Shown in pieces: positions 24,518 through 36,490 of a DNA stretch of 58,480 bases (its first letter is position 1; the number at the start of each line of letters is the position of its first letter). The position numbers were made by a program, and so were the translations under genes. Source of the DNA: Branchiostoma floridae (lineage: Eukaryota > Chordata > Leptocardii > Amphioxiformes > Branchiostomatidae); assembly GCF_000003815.2 (NCBI RefSeq), contig NC_049986.1, forward strand, positions 4,135,855 through 4,194,334, given 5' to 3'. A model generated the notes under the pieces. That model did not search any database. It had not been told where the DNA came from and saw only the letters and a program-made list of their open reading frames with translations.

Positions 24518-24910
24518 TTTGTTTTACTTTCTCCAAGAAGGTTATATTTTCTGATGCTTGTGGACGTCTGTGCGTATGCGTGCGTGTGTGTGTCTGCGTT
24601 TGTATGTGTATGTGTACGTGCGTGCGTGCGCATATGTATGCGGGCGTGTTTTACCTTTCCAAAGAAGGTTATGATTTCTGATATTTGTGTACGTACGTGC
24701 GCGCTTCCGTGTGTCTGTGCTTGTGTGTGTTTGTGTGTGTGCGCGCGTGCGTGCGTGTTTGTTTTACCTTCCAAAAGGAGGTTATGATTTCTGATATTTG
24801 TGTATGTGCGTGCGTGTGTCTGCGTTTGTGTGTGTGTGTGTGTGCATGCGTGTGTTCGCGAGTACGGGCGTGCGTGCGCGTATACTTGCGTTTGCGTGTG
24901 CGTTTCTTTG
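24518..24910. repeat. Tandem array of about 125-bp GT-rich units
   Basis: Three units each contain AGGTTATGATTTCTGATATTT or a variant, followed by a GTGCGTGCGTGTGT-type tract. The unit starts lie near 24,525, 24,650 and 24,770. The Cys/Val-rich frames read from it are artefacts. Confidence 0.8.
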
Positions 24911-25540
24911 AAAATATAAGTCCTAGATTGTTACAATGTAGACCTGGTACTTCGTCTGTGGGTAGGTGTTAATGAGACCTCGAAATGATTGGAGTATGGG
25001 TGTGGCTATGTTACTGCGGCGGAACTTCCGTGTTTTCTATCTCTGGATCTAATCGGATGACAGGATCACCAAACTGGAGTCATTGCTATAGCACGGAATG
25101 AAGTGGCAAAGCCTTTGAGCCACATATCACTTTGTTCTGGAACTGCAGAGGGGTTTTTACTGAAACATTTTAAACAGGATAACTCAAGAAGGTGTTGTCG
25201 GATTCTCCTGATGCTTGATATGTTGGCAGCTTTTGTGACGATTGGCATGATTAATGGAGAACATTAACGTTATAAGCTGAATGACACGTTCCATGGTAGG
25301 ACAATTCAAACATGTGACATATGTAACTAAGAATCAACTGATACAATTTAGGGTTAACATCATTGGCAAATGTATGGGGTCGTGGATCTACTTTACAATG
25401 ATTTTGATTTCGATGCGTGAGAATATGTCATTTTGGCTACGCAACCAGGGCGAGTCACGTAATTACTGTTAACTAGGGGATAGGGCTTGCATATTTGCCC
25501 AAATACTTTCAAGAGAAAGGCCAGTGCACTAATGGGGAAC
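24911..25540. other. Intergenic DNA, probable old dispersed repeat
   Basis: Words such as GGATAACTCAAGAAGG (25,177) recur as GGATAACTCAAGGAAGG at about 17,290, suggesting a diverged dispersed repeat. No gene was seen. Confidence 0.4.
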
Positions 25541-25544
25541 ATAC

Positions 25545-25547
25545 AGA

Positions 25548-25585
<38 letters not shown>

Positions 25586-25850
25586 CGCAAACACATACAA
25601 ATACACACACACACTGACAAACGGACACATGCACACCATGATGCTGACACACTTACATGGAGACAAATGCACGCACACGCTCACATTCACGCATATGCCG
25701 CCACACACACGCATGCAGAGAGAGACACACACACATACATACATACATACTCACATACATACATACGTACATACATGTACATACACACACACACAAGGAC
25801 ATATACATAAACACATACAGGCACGCCTGCGCAAACACACAGACACGAAT
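25545..25850. repeat. CA- and CATA-rich simple sequence
   Basis: A (CA)n run of about 30 bp at 25,551-25,582, then interrupted CA and CATA repeats to about 25,850. Histidine/threonine-rich frames here are not genes. Confidence 0.9.
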
Positions 25851-28800
25851 GATATAATCCTCGAGTCTATGATTCGAGAATAAAGATGTGTACATGTAAC
25901 ATAATAAGAGAAGACATACTATAAGACAAGCATATCTTGTGGGTAAGGTGTGTATGAAATAAATGGCAGCTACCATCCACCTGTTACCCCCATCCCCTAT
26001 CAGTAAAGTAAGCTTGCCCTCTCCAGGGCTACTAGAAACTTTTTGAAACAGGTAGTCCTCTCCTTGTAAATGACGTGTAAGTTATGAGAGCAATACATGT
26101 AATAGCTGAAGTATGGTCCCTTGTTGTGTCGCTTGCTGCAGAAGTCCCACAAAGATATGTGATGTTATCTAATTTCCTTTCCGCTCGGCAGCGTCCCCGG
26201 ACGGACTTTGCGACGTAACGATTTTTGTCTTAAAGTCCGAGTTATTATTGCGCGGTGGTGACACATAGTCCATCTTATCTCTTCACACTGACATTCTTCA
26301 TAGGCGCCCCTCAAGGCACAGGAGTATGAAATTATCAATCACACATCATTCTGCCTTTAAACGTTTTATTACTTGTGCGCGGAGTGTGAGGTCAGAGTCT
26401 TATCCCACAGCTAATCAAAGAGTCGGGATCGGACGATCACTCTACAGGCTACACCAATCATAACAACATTTCAGCCCGGGGCTGGACTCGTGCACCCTCG
26501 TGCCTAGCGAAGTGTTGGGGGAGAAAATGGGAATGGGGCGTTGCAGTTACATGGACAGTTAAAATCTATGCGTAGCGATATGGATTTTCATATCAGGCGT
26601 CTCTACTTTCTGAGCAGAAAATAAGCCGGCTACTTAAAATTACTGCCATACCTGTTCTTAGAAATTGACTTGGTAGGAATCAGAGCGATTTTGCAAAATA
26701 TGCGGGTGGTTTCTGTTTTTAGACCCAAAAAAATCTCTACACGTTGTAATCCAGCGCCCCACACATGCATCATGGAAAGGCCATATTAAAGATCTAGCAG
26801 AACATCAAATACATTGCCTGGGGGACTTCGACCAATCAGTCGGCTATGTAGTTTTTTGCTGCGATGTCTGCCGTCCTTATTTGATTCCGTACAACGTATA
26901 TCAAATGTCAGAGAGCTTGATGAAATAAGTTCGAGCCACAAGGGTGTGACGTAGCGACGCTTTGTGCAATATTTCATTAATTTTGACATCAAACGCGTGA
27001 CGCGGCAAAATAATATCCTGCACGGTCTTTCTTCATTTTTCTAATAACTCCGAACATAATAAGATGGAAAAGACCACGGGGGTATGCTGGAAAGTAATTG
27101 CCGAAAAGGCTCGCCGTGTTATTGGCGAGATGCGGTTTTCTCTCTGAACATTTCATTCATTTATTAACTTAATTTCTGCATGCAGCGCGAGGCAGGGGAG
27201 GTTCGCATGCCTCCTCTTTACTCAGGAGTCTGATTAGGTTTGACGGGAGCCGAACGGAAATTGTTGTTTTCACTTTGATGTTTTCATGTCTGGACGTTGT
27301 TCGCGAGACTCTGCATGTTTCCGCGTCTGAAAACCGCTGAAAATTAACTTCCCCGCAGAGCAAAGCGGGGACTAATATACCGGGAAAACACGCGCAGTAT
27401 CCGAGCCTTGTTTCTGATAACACGCGGTTGGAGTAGAACAATATAATTGGTAACGTCTGGTGTCCTATTACATGTAATATTCCGTCTAAGCGTAGTGTAT
27501 GATGTACACCAAACCCTCAAACACTGCGCGCCTGCGTATGAAATCCTAGTCTTCACACTAGCGCCGATATTATAGCATAATCTGCAATCAGTGTGGGAGA
27601 AAATGATCCTTACAATAATAGATAAAAATGATGGAGTGTATTATAGTGGGAGGGGTGAGGATTATTACGCCACCTGCACTCAGATCGGCCCGCTAGCGAA
27701 CTGCAAGCTTCGCGACAGCCGCAAAATTCGCCTTTCTTTCCCAATATGCCTTCTGCAATAACTTCTAATCACTTGTTCGGTGGTACCCACACATCACTAT
27801 GTATATATGCCGACATCTTGGCAAGGATAATTCTACCAGGTCGAACCCACAGGCACAGGACTCGCCGCTGAATTCATGAAAGTTCCTCTTTTTCCGCAGG
27901 TTTCCGATTTTCAATTAACCCCTACTAACGAGGTTTTAGATAAGACCCGCCACTCGCCCCTCCCAAGTGTGCCACTTATCTTAGTTGTGTTCGGACAGCC
28001 GGATTGTCGTGTAAGTCCCCTATTTATTTTCATTCGGCGGTGCCACTAGTACTGTGGCGCAGCAGTCTGGCTTGCCGCAAATCCGCCACCGCTAAGAAAA
28101 ATAAAGTCCGCGGCTACAGCGAGCGTCCTGCCCGGAATATCTTCCAGGGTTCCCCTGCGAGGTTTCCTAACTCGGTACATCGCATGATGTTACACCTGGA
28201 CGATCTGTCTCAACCCCAGCAATGAACATTAACTCGCTGTGTCATTGAAGATGACAGCTGACATTTGCCAGTCATTTTTGCTACATTTCAGCAGGTCCCT
28301 AATTCCGCTCTATTTCATGTTTCGTTTGCTATGATCTCAAGCAGTATCAGGACACATCCATATACAACATACAAGCTTTAACTTTGTTAATCAGCTGTTT
28401 TACGAACATATCGGCGGCTTGGGGTGTATATTACTAGTATTCTGTGGATTACGCCTCCTAGCGAATAGACACAAGACTGCACGGGTGACACAAAGCCACG
28501 GTACGAAATCAAGAAAATGCGCCGAGGGGTTTGAAGATTCGCCACAACTATCGACAGAGATCGTTATCTATATCCAAAGGAACTTTCGGGAATGAATTAG
28601 AAAGACTTGTGCCCCGGGATATCTTTTTGATTGAAGATAATGCAGTCTTGATGTCCTACCTTGCCAATTTTAATCAGTTCCCCTTCGCAGCGCGCGCCAA
28701 AAGGCATTAAAACGTAGCGCGTAGCAAACCCTGCATTCAAATCTCTTTATTTGTTCGGTCGCAATTAGGTTGACCCTTAAGTCCTCGCTGCATAAACTGA

Positions 28801-29222
28801 CTTTATTGTAGACGTGACATTTCACCGCTAATGCAGCGAGGAAGTTCCAAGTGTGACGCGTAATTTCGCGCGTGTCACTTGTGCCAGCCAATTTAATGCT
28901 TCACACCGCCGCCTTGTGTATGGAGATGAGTACGTCCTTGTCTAGCGGGACGGCGGGTGCAGTGTGCGGGGGGAGCGGCTGCACTCCTCGCGGGCTCCGC
29001 CGAGATACTAATTGTTTCGCGAAGCTCTCATTACTTCTTGTATCTAAACGGCTGAGATGATCCTATTACCGGTACCACAAACTAGTTGTGAATTGAATCA
29101 GAAAGGCATAACCGCTCTCCTCTTGAACAACGAATCTGTCAATTTTAACACGAAAGAAGATAAAAAGCACTTTATCCCAGATTGTATTATGTATACTAAT
29201 AGAAATATCTTATTTAGTCATA
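25851..29222. other. Intergenic DNA, repeat-poor; no gene recognised
   Basis: Moderate GC with CpG-containing patches (27,150-27,550; 27,900-28,200; 28,850-29,010). Frames of up to 90 codons lack motifs and matched splice sites. It could contain distal regulatory DNA or unrecognised 5' UTR exons, but nothing positive supports a call. Confidence 0.4.
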
Positions 29223-29396
29223 CCGTAGAAGCCAGTTAATTGCACAACGGAATAACGCACACTTCTGTTTATTGCACGGAATCCCCAAGTCCCAAACCAG
29301 TGCGGTCCAGCTAGATAACTTCGCATTATTGCACCACCCGGATTATTGCACGAAATACGCTGGCAAATGGGATGTGCAATTAAGCGGCTTCCACTG
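29223..29396. mobile_element. MITE family E, copy 1 (TA target site)
   Basis: About 26-bp terminal inverted repeats: the left end includes GAAGCCAGTTAATTGCAC, the right end GTGCAATTAAGCGGCTTCC. TA lies at each boundary (29,221-29,222 and 29,397-29,398), as for Tc1/mariner-type elements. Interior TTCGCATTATTGCACC is shared with the copy at 56,508-56,660. Confidence 0.8.
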
Positions 29397-29702
29397 TATA
29401 TAAAATAGATTCCCTCACTTTAAATAGAGTCAGACATTTGAGTAGCAATGAGAAGTTTACAGTCCTTATGCCTTTGGACAAACCGACTATAGCTAAACCC
29501 TTGCAAACCTACATTTTTACCATCACGAAGAAGCCAGAATTTCGAAGAAGTTGACCTTCTATGCTACTGACTCTACCGCTACCACTGTTTTTGTATGTTT
29601 TGACTTTGTTATGGTCTTGACTGGGCAACATGCACAATTTATCTAGATACACGTATCTTAATTCATTCAATAACAGAAGAAGGGCGTAACATTATATTTG
29701 GC

Positions 29703-29839
29703 TAGTCTCTACCAGACTACACAGGTACAGTGGGGCACGCGCTGGTCCCTAGTCGGCTGTACTTCTCTGGCCGACTTACTCCCCTATTTGTTCCATTTTT
29801 ACGATTTTTCCAGCGACCTATGGAGTCTGGTAGAGATTA
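29703..29839. mobile_element. MITE with TAGTCTC ends and 9-bp target duplication
   Basis: Inverted ends TAGTCTCTACCAGACT and AGTCTGGTAGAGATTA. Flanks ATATTTGGC (29,694-29,702) and ATGTTTGGC (29,840-29,848) match at 8 of 9 bases. It shares the TAGTCTC terminus and duplication length with family C but has a different interior. Confidence 0.8.
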
Positions 29840-29848
29840 ATGTTTGGC

Positions 29849-31066
29849 GCAAAACGCGTACGCGTGTGTTTATTGAATAATGATGTTGGACATAATCAGA
29901 ACATGATGTATCATAAACCCACGGCCATATAAGGTCCGTTTGGAATTCCCACCCGAATGGCCCCGAATGTGGCACGAATTTTGAAAATACTTTATCCCGG
30001 CTCGTCCTGCTTGATTCCTGCTACTTCGGTTTCAATGTGAAGGCCCTATAAGATTTACTTGCTGTGGCCTAACTACTGCACAAAAGAGCTTAATCACATC
30101 AAAACTTCAACATTTCACCCGCTCACGTATTGTCACACACACCAAAGCTACATCTCCCGCCGACACAACTTTACATAAACCTGCTGTTCGTGAACGTAAG
30201 CGACATCAGGGACAAAAACAACTGACAAACCGTGTCTACTGAGCTCACGTCATGAACACAGTAGGAGAACCTGTCATTGTCATCTCCACGTGTTCGCACC
30301 ACAGGTACACGCACGACTGTCGACATACTCAATACGATACAGCAAAACTACTGCCGTATTTGGGTCTTGGTTCAAAACCTTCTCTTCAACAGACCTATCT
30401 CAGCCAACTTAGATATCAGAAAGTTAGTGGGTGCTACTTAAAACGTCTGACCGTTTTCAAGTCATATCCAGTTGCTTGAGTAACTGATATTTGGCGTATC
30501 TTATTACCTGAATGTCTAGAATTTGTGGCTTCAATGTCAAAACCGACTGTAGGTATGATGATATGATAAATTATGATAATAGGATAATGATAACGTCATA
30601 GCAGCTGGCTGATAACTATTGCCATCGTATCCAGTCGACAGAAATCACGATTTAAGATAAAGTCTAAAAAAATAACTATTATCTAGACACTTCGATTCAG
30701 AGCGTTCAAATTGCAAAAGACCACGAATTGGAAAAATTCAGCGAGAAGGTAATACTTTCGAGAGTGTGTCTGTGTCAAGTTATACAAAGAACGGTCTTAT
30801 TAGCAAAATTTAACAAAATTACGGGGGTAAGTATCAAAGTTTATATATGCTTCTTCGGTAAGTTAATGTAGTATACAAAATGTATTTCCTTATTAATTAT
30901 GCAAATGACACAATCTATGTCTGACGTAACCTCTAAAAGTTCGCTGTCGTCGGAATTCTCTATAACACATCTACATTGAATCACCGGGCCATACCGTCTC
31001 ACTGGGCAAAGCCAGAATACTGGGCACTGAACAGGACTACTTTGTAAGAGGTATAAAGGAGGCCAT
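29849..31066. other. Intergenic DNA, no gene recognised
   Basis: AT-rich, with a short GATAATGATAA run at 30,550-30,600. Open frames of 60-92 codons show no domain. Confidence 0.45.
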
Positions 31067-31240
31067 ATACGAGGGGTGATCAATAAGTTCTCGGCCTCAC
31101 CCAGAAATAATAAGCACAACTCAAATTTTGAGGCATAACTTCATAGTATGGAGCCTTTTATCAATATCCGCCAAATTTCAAATCATTGCAGTCATTACTT
31201 TACAGGCATTCGTTTCTTGCAATCAGAAGGTAAGTGGCGA
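31067..31240 (+). mobile_element. Solitary mariner-like left end
   Basis: TA followed by CGAGGGGTGATCAATAAGTT, a terminus style I associate with mariner-type elements. No matching inverted right end (ending CACCCCTCG) was found downstream, so only a truncated end remains. The inner limit is approximate. Confidence 0.45.
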
Positions 31241-31858
31241 GAAAAACATTTGACCAATTGCTGACGTTGCCGTAATTCTCACGAGTTTACATTCTGAAGA
31301 GATTGGTTATTATTGATCGTTAAAAATGGAACATTGGTTGCTGAAAATTTTATCCATTAATGCCTACATACATACATAAAGCTGGAAAAAGATTAAGCTT
31401 TATACTATGATTAAAAACAGATGAGCGTTAATGACATACCCAACAGCTGTTCGATAACAAGTCACTCAAAACCTGTCGAAAAAATAAAGCGTCATAAAAC
31501 GTAGTATGACGTCAGCGGGACGATTTCGAGTGCCTGATTGGTGGATATAAATCACGACTGAAAATTCAATTAACTAACGCATTTTATTTGAAAGCAACGA
31601 TTTGTATGTTCCCTGTAATTGCGACAGATGTTTTGAGCATGTCGCAAAGCAAAACCTTACCTTGGATGACATGGGGGCAGCTAACAATGGCGGTAAAAAC
31701 GCATCACGGTACTGGCAAGGGAGAACAACAAATACGTATTCATCACATCACGTCTTTAAAAATATGGTGGTCGATTGCTAACGTTCCACAGCAATTGTCT
31801 CCGTTCGTTAATGATTTAGATCCATTAAATATGTTCCAATTAAGTTATAAATTTCCCT

Positions 31859-32209
31859 AAAGCTAAGGTCACAACCCGCCGTACGTGCAATTTGTCCGTA
31901 TTTTTTTGGGGGGGGGGTGGGGGGGGGAGGCCACGTCTGCCACGTATTTCTGAAAACGTTGAGGCTGTACAGGACAGGCGCGTCGCCCGTACTGGCACGT
32001 ACGGGTGGCCAATCCGCAGCCCGATGGCACACAAAGTTTTGCCTGCACGTAAAGTTCTACGGCGTGTCTACGTGCTCCAAAATCCGTCGGATTCCCTACG
32101 AGGTCGTACGGAGGCGGTACTTACCACTTACGGATCCCAAAAAATTGCCCACGTTTTGGCACGTAGACAGCACGTATTTGCAAGTACGGCGGGTTGTGCC
32201 CTTAGCTTT
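31859..32209. mobile_element. MITE with 34-bp inverted ends and CACGTA-rich interior
   Basis: Left end AAAGCTAAGGTCACAACCCG, right end CGGGTTGTGCCCTTAGCTTT, pairing over about 34 bp with two mismatches. The interior has many TACG/CACGTA words and a G-run at about 31,908-31,928. It has no coding capacity and no recognised target duplication. Confidence 0.8.
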
Positions 32210-33276
32210 TATCTTTCGAAGTAAGCCCTAGTTTGCATGATTTTTTTACTACATTATGTTGGTCTTTGTTAATGTTGCCTACAAACCACAAATCATGAAA
32301 ATTTATCCCTTCTTGTATACAAAGTCTGATATCGATACTAAAACACTCCTGCATTTCCATGGAATGTCTATAGAGCGCCAAACCTTTTGTCCCGTCTTTT
32401 GTAGCATGGAATTGTCCAGAACACGACGAGATCAGATACTCAAATTCATTTTCTACCAATTGTTCTACTGCAGTACCAAGAAAAGCCGCCAGTACCTAAA
32501 ATCATTTCTTCAATAGACTAATACCTAACCACATGCCAAATTTCATAACAATCCACAGCTTTTGATTTCTGCTGTCCAACAGAAAAATGCTGTTACAAAG
32601 AAATACTACCAAAAACATTGTCTTGACGACGGTAATAAAAGTTTTGATGAAGGTAAAAAGATTTACAATACGTTGTCGTTACTACTATTTCCATTAACAC
32701 ATATGGCAGATTTTGGTAATGCAATTATATTGTGTGGTTTGACACTTGGAGTTTAGTCCTTACCAGCTAGGTGGCGCTGTGTATCCATCAGGTGATTTCT
32801 ATGCAGATAATGACATAGATACATCATACTTACCTCAAAGTGGTCACTTACATATGATAAATGACTTCTGTAACTAATCATGTTAAAAAAAAAATTTCGG
32901 AAATGAAAATTCAGGAAGTGTTATAGCACTAAATTCAACTTTCAAGGGTGATATTAATATATAATGTAAAGATACTTCCCTCTATTGACACTCCACTTCA
33001 GTTTAGCTTTTACAATAACCTCATGTCTTCCTAAAAGTGTGCAGAATACTACTGCATCTCAATCTGTTGTTAGCACACAACTATAAAAACTTTTTGTAAG
33101 ATGTCATCGGAAGATGCAACTTCAATTCAAATTAAATTGAAAGTTGTTTATTTTTCTTGTAAGCAGGTCTGGAACTCCATCTAGAAATATACAACAATCT
33201 TGGGAAATGCGATACCACTGGGTAATATGAATAACATGAGCTGTCTGATATAATATAGTGCAATTCATAAAGCATT
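32210..33276. other. Intergenic DNA, no gene recognised
   Basis: AT-rich sequence with short frames only. Words such as CCAAATTTCATAACAATCCA (32,537) look like a dispersed repeat, but no ends were defined. Confidence 0.4.
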
Positions 33277-33430
33277 AAGGCAAGATTGATTTGATTATAT
33301 GGATGACTTTTTCTGGGCGTCTAGAGTAGAAACTGATGCGAGCGTGCAAAACAAACAGTTGTACGAAGAGAAAGGTTTGGCTTCAGCATTAGTTTGGGTT
33401 TAGGAAGGTTTAATAATTGACAGACTGTGG

Positions 33431-34289
33431 TAGCCTGGGTACCATCCGGAAAGTAGTTTGCTCCGGCGTTCATTGTAAACTACAGTCAAACCTGTATTAG
33501 CGGCCACCTTTGCATAGCAGCCACCTGGCCATAGTGGCCACTTTTTGTCGGTCCCTTGAATTCGTAATGATTAAGAAATAGGCTTAGCGGCCACCTGTCC
33601 AACGCGGCCACGGACACACAATTTCCGGTCCCGTTGATACAGAAACACTGCCTATTGCAACCATACTGCAGCCTTATGTCACCCTGCACCTAGTTTGAAA
33701 TTGTAGTTTGCGAGGATTTGGAGTTCCTGACAGGGTCATTTTGGCAGTAGCAGAAGGTATGCATGCCTTGAGCATTAAAGTGCAAGTCTTTGTCGGTGAA
33801 TTTACCGATCGAGACAATGTTACTTGATGAGAAAGATTAGTGGGAACTTAAATCATGTGTAGCTTGCTCATGGTCAATTGATCAACATTTTCTCTATAGT
33901 GACCACCTGTCTATAGTGGCCATATTTCTCCAGTCCCTTGAGTGGCAGCTATAGACAGGTTTGACTGTATATCTGATTCACTTCTCTGCTGTTCCGTCTG
34001 GGATCCTAGACCAGGTTAATGTCTGGAATCGTCCAAATTTTGGACGCAGGCACTGATTGGTCCCTACATATGACCAAATTAAGGAATGGGTTCAAGCGAT
34101 CGTTCGGACAAGCCCTCCGTCCCCTTGTGGAAGGCCTGTTATCATCGAACAAACACTCTAGAATCCATTCCTTAATTCACTGACGGACAAACTGACGTTA
34201 CCACCAAACGGTTTGAATGTGCAGGTCTTCAGACGGATAGCAGAAGCTAACATAGGAGCAAACTACTATCCGGACGGTACCCAGGCTAA
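33431..34289. mobile_element. TAGCCTGG element with perfect 9-bp target duplication
   Basis: Terminal inverted repeats of 34 bp with two mismatches (TAGCCTGGGTACC... / ...GGTACCCAGGCTA). The direct duplication AGACTGTGG lies at 33,422-33,430 and 34,290-34,298. Without the nested element it is about 370 bp. No transposase frame. Confidence 0.88.
33483..33967. mobile_element. Tc1/mariner/pogo-like MITE with TA duplication (innermost)
   Basis: Ends CAGTCAAACCTGT and ACAGGTTTGACTG flanked by TA on both sides. The interior has repeated GGCCACC / GGTGGCC-type words (GCGGCCACC, CAGCCACCTGGCC). 485 bp, non-coding. Confidence 0.85.
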
Positions 34290-34433
34290 GACTGTGGTAA
34301 ACAGAGCTGTAAATTTGGAATTTCCCTTGGCATTTCAATATATATTAGTAACGTTATCATATTTTTAAAAAACAGATGAGAGAAAATTGATGAATGTGCT
34401 GGTGTCATCCACATATTCAAATCAGTGTGGCTT

Positions 34434-34837
34434 AACGAAGATATGATCAATGAATGCAGGTTTCCAACTTTTTGTTTTGAGTTTATTACATCATTATTTC
34501 ACCAGGGTCTGCATGACTGCATCATATAATAGCATGCCACAGAACCAGCATCACTTAATTCTCCTCTACACATACATACAAGGCTTCCTTTTATCTACAA
34601 AGTCTTGTAAAGAGAGTTGTATCATTCTAGATTTTCATCACTAAATTGCTATCATATAATACAATGTACTCTGCAGCATATAAGGGAATAAAATAATTCT
34701 ATTCTTAGACTTAACTTTTGCTTCAAACACAAACCTCTTATTTCTGGGCCCAATGTACAAGCTGATCTATCCCTTTCTCTTGTTAATATTTCTCTCCTTA
34801 TACCCTGTATAGAAAGAAATGGGGAGATATTTTCTCC
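34434..34837. other. Intergenic/possible PIGC 3' UTR DNA
   Basis: AT-rich with no gene. A reverse-strand AATAAA at 34,482-34,487 is a possible PIGC poly(A) signal, which would give a 3' UTR of about 0.55 kb containing the MITE at 34,838-34,988. Confidence 0.35.
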
Positions 34838-34988
34838 TAGTCTCCAAGCAGACCCTACGGTGCCTTAGAGATAGTATCAAAGCTGGCAAATGAGTATAGC
34901 AACCCGTTTGACTCCCTTTGGCCGGCTTTACTACTTTGCCAGCTTTTGATACTATCTTTAAGGCACTGTATCGTCTGCTTGGAGACTA
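34838..34988. mobile_element. Family C MITE, copy 2, with 9-bp target duplication
   Basis: Ends TAGTCTCCAAGCAGACCC and GTCTGCTTGGAGACTA; perfect flanking duplication ATTTTCTCC at 34,829-34,837 and 34,989-34,997. It lies 33 bp downstream of the PIGC stop codon, so it is probably transcribed in the PIGC 3' UTR. Confidence 0.88.
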
Positions 34989-35021
34989 ATTTTCTCCTTC
35001 TGACAATGAAGTTTTCCACAA

Positions 35022-35885
35022 CTATAACATTTTTCTTACTTCCATTTTATCCACAATATTGACTTCGTCCCATGGTCCTTGGATGTTATTCTTGTAGGGC
35101 TGGAGCTGAATAAGCCAGCGGGGGCAGAGAAAAGTCACCACGAAATGCACCGACCCCAGCAACACCGCAGCCACGGTAGAGACCGTCCACAGCGCATACA
35201 CTGACGCCAGTACCGACCCACACGACACACCCATCTTACACCCACGGTGGGTCGCTTGGACTTTTCTCCGCAGCTCTGGCCACAGGGCGAAGACTTCCAC
35301 AGCGAAAGACACTATGGAGAACGTGTGTAGAACGGTCGTCAGTCGAGACGCCAAACACATGGACCCAAACATGGCCAGGTTGAAGGACATCGACTCGGAA
35401 ACGATCGCTGCTGTCGTGCCATAGTCAAAAACTAAGATATTCCCTAGGAACATAAACACAGTCATGGCATAGATGGTGTCTGTGCTGACAGACTCAGTCA
35501 GGGTGTACAGTATGGGAGACAGGCTGAAGGTGAACAGCAGGAAGACGACTGCACTTCGTATCACAATCCATAGGTGGCTCTTCTGTACTGTCTCACCCAG
35601 ATGTACAGCACAGGCTGCATATGCTATATACCCCAGGAAACAAGATGCAACTGTGAGTAGTATTAGCAGTTTGGGAGACAGTACGCCGGCCTCGAGGTAC
35701 ACAAACGTCACCACGAACAGGCAGGTGGCGCTGATATGGTCCGTCACCGCGCCGGATTCGTACACAGTGTTCCAATAGTCGTACGATCTCGTGTTCAAGT
35801 TTTTCTGCATTTGCTCCAGGAATGAGGAGTCCACATAGTTGTCAGGGTAGCCCTGATCCTCATAAAGGACTTTTCTCCAGGGCAT
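35022..35885 (-). CDS. PIGC: GPI-GlcNAc transferase subunit PIG-C
   Basis: Subunit of the ER-membrane complex (PIGA, PIGC, PIGH, PIGP, PIGQ, PIGY, DPM2) that transfers GlcNAc to phosphatidylinositol, the first step of GPI-anchor synthesis. The 287-aa product is close to human (297 aa). It keeps KVLYE (5-9), PDNYVD (14-19), TESVSTDTIYAM (130-141), FDYG (153-156), CLASRL (177-182), FALWP (199-203) and NIQGPWDE (267-274), with several hydrophobic spans between residues about 52 and 255. The coding region is one exon, as in human. The frame is open upstream, but the ATG before PWRKVLYE aligns best with human. An acceptor (tactgcag) 24 nt upstream of it suggests a spliced 5' UTR. Confidence 0.95.
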   Translation of the reverse strand: MPWRKVLYEDQGYPDNYVDSSFLEQMQKNLNTRSYDYWNTVYESGAVTDHISATCLFVVTFVYLEAGVLSPKLLILLTVASCFLGYIAYAACAVHLGETVQKSHLWIVIRSAVVFLLFTFSLSPILYTLTESVSTDTIYAMTVFMFLGNILVFDYGTTAAIVSESMSFNLAMFGSMCLASRLTTVLHTFSIVSFAVEVFALWPELRRKVQATHRGCKMGVSCGSVLASVYALWTVSTVAAVLLGSVHFVVTFLCPRWLIQLQPYKNNIQGPWDEVNIVDKMEVRKML

Positions 35886-36299
35886 GATGGAAATGGGGGT
35901 TCCAGCTGTCTGCAGTACTTCAATTGGTAGATAGGGGGAGCTCAGGCAGGTGTGTGGGGGTCTGTGTTGGGAAGGAAACACAGCTACATGTACATTTGTG
36001 TAGAACACAAATTAAGGAATAATATAGACAAATTACCTATCTATGGACAGGATCTTTGGCCTACATGTAATAGAAAATGGTTACACTATATTGGTAGGCG
36101 TCCACACATTTTAGTGCTCTTACTGGTAGAGTCATAGTCTGTACAGACTGACTGACAGAGAGAGAGAGACTGGTAGAGTAGAGTTTATACTCATTTTTTA
36201 CAGTCAAACGTAAAGAGGCAGTTAGCCTTGTTTACAGGAAAATCAGTGGGAGCCGGATACACCACCAAATAGATTCCTTTCACAAGTTTTCACAAAAAA

Positions 36300-36395
36300 T
36301 TAGGTCAAGGTTTAAGTCCAGACCAGGACCGGATCATCTCTACCTGACCAAAACCTGTACCAGAATTTGCTGTACTGGTACCCACCCCAACCTCC
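36300..36395. repeat. Fragment of hAT-like family D end
   Basis: Contains AGTCCAGACCAGGACCGG and ends GTACTGGTACCCACCCC, resembling the right part of the element at 43,719-44,160. Both true ends are absent. Confidence 0.5.
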
Positions 36396-36490
36396 AACAC
36401 TAACTACAGTTTGTTGAAGAACATACCTGAATGTAAGTTCATCTGTGACGGTAGTCAACAATTTAAGACCTTATATCCATACACAAAATA

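Larger units (their letters stand above)
33277..34433. mobile_element. TIR element family A, copy split by two nested insertions
   Basis: The left end GATTGATTTGATTATATGG and right end CATATTCAAATCAGTGTGGC correspond to the ends of the complete copy at 462-830. The inner right side (GAAAATTGATGAATGTGCTGG) also aligns with that copy. The interior is interrupted by the element at 33,431-34,289, which is itself interrupted at 33,483-33,967. Confidence 0.7.
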
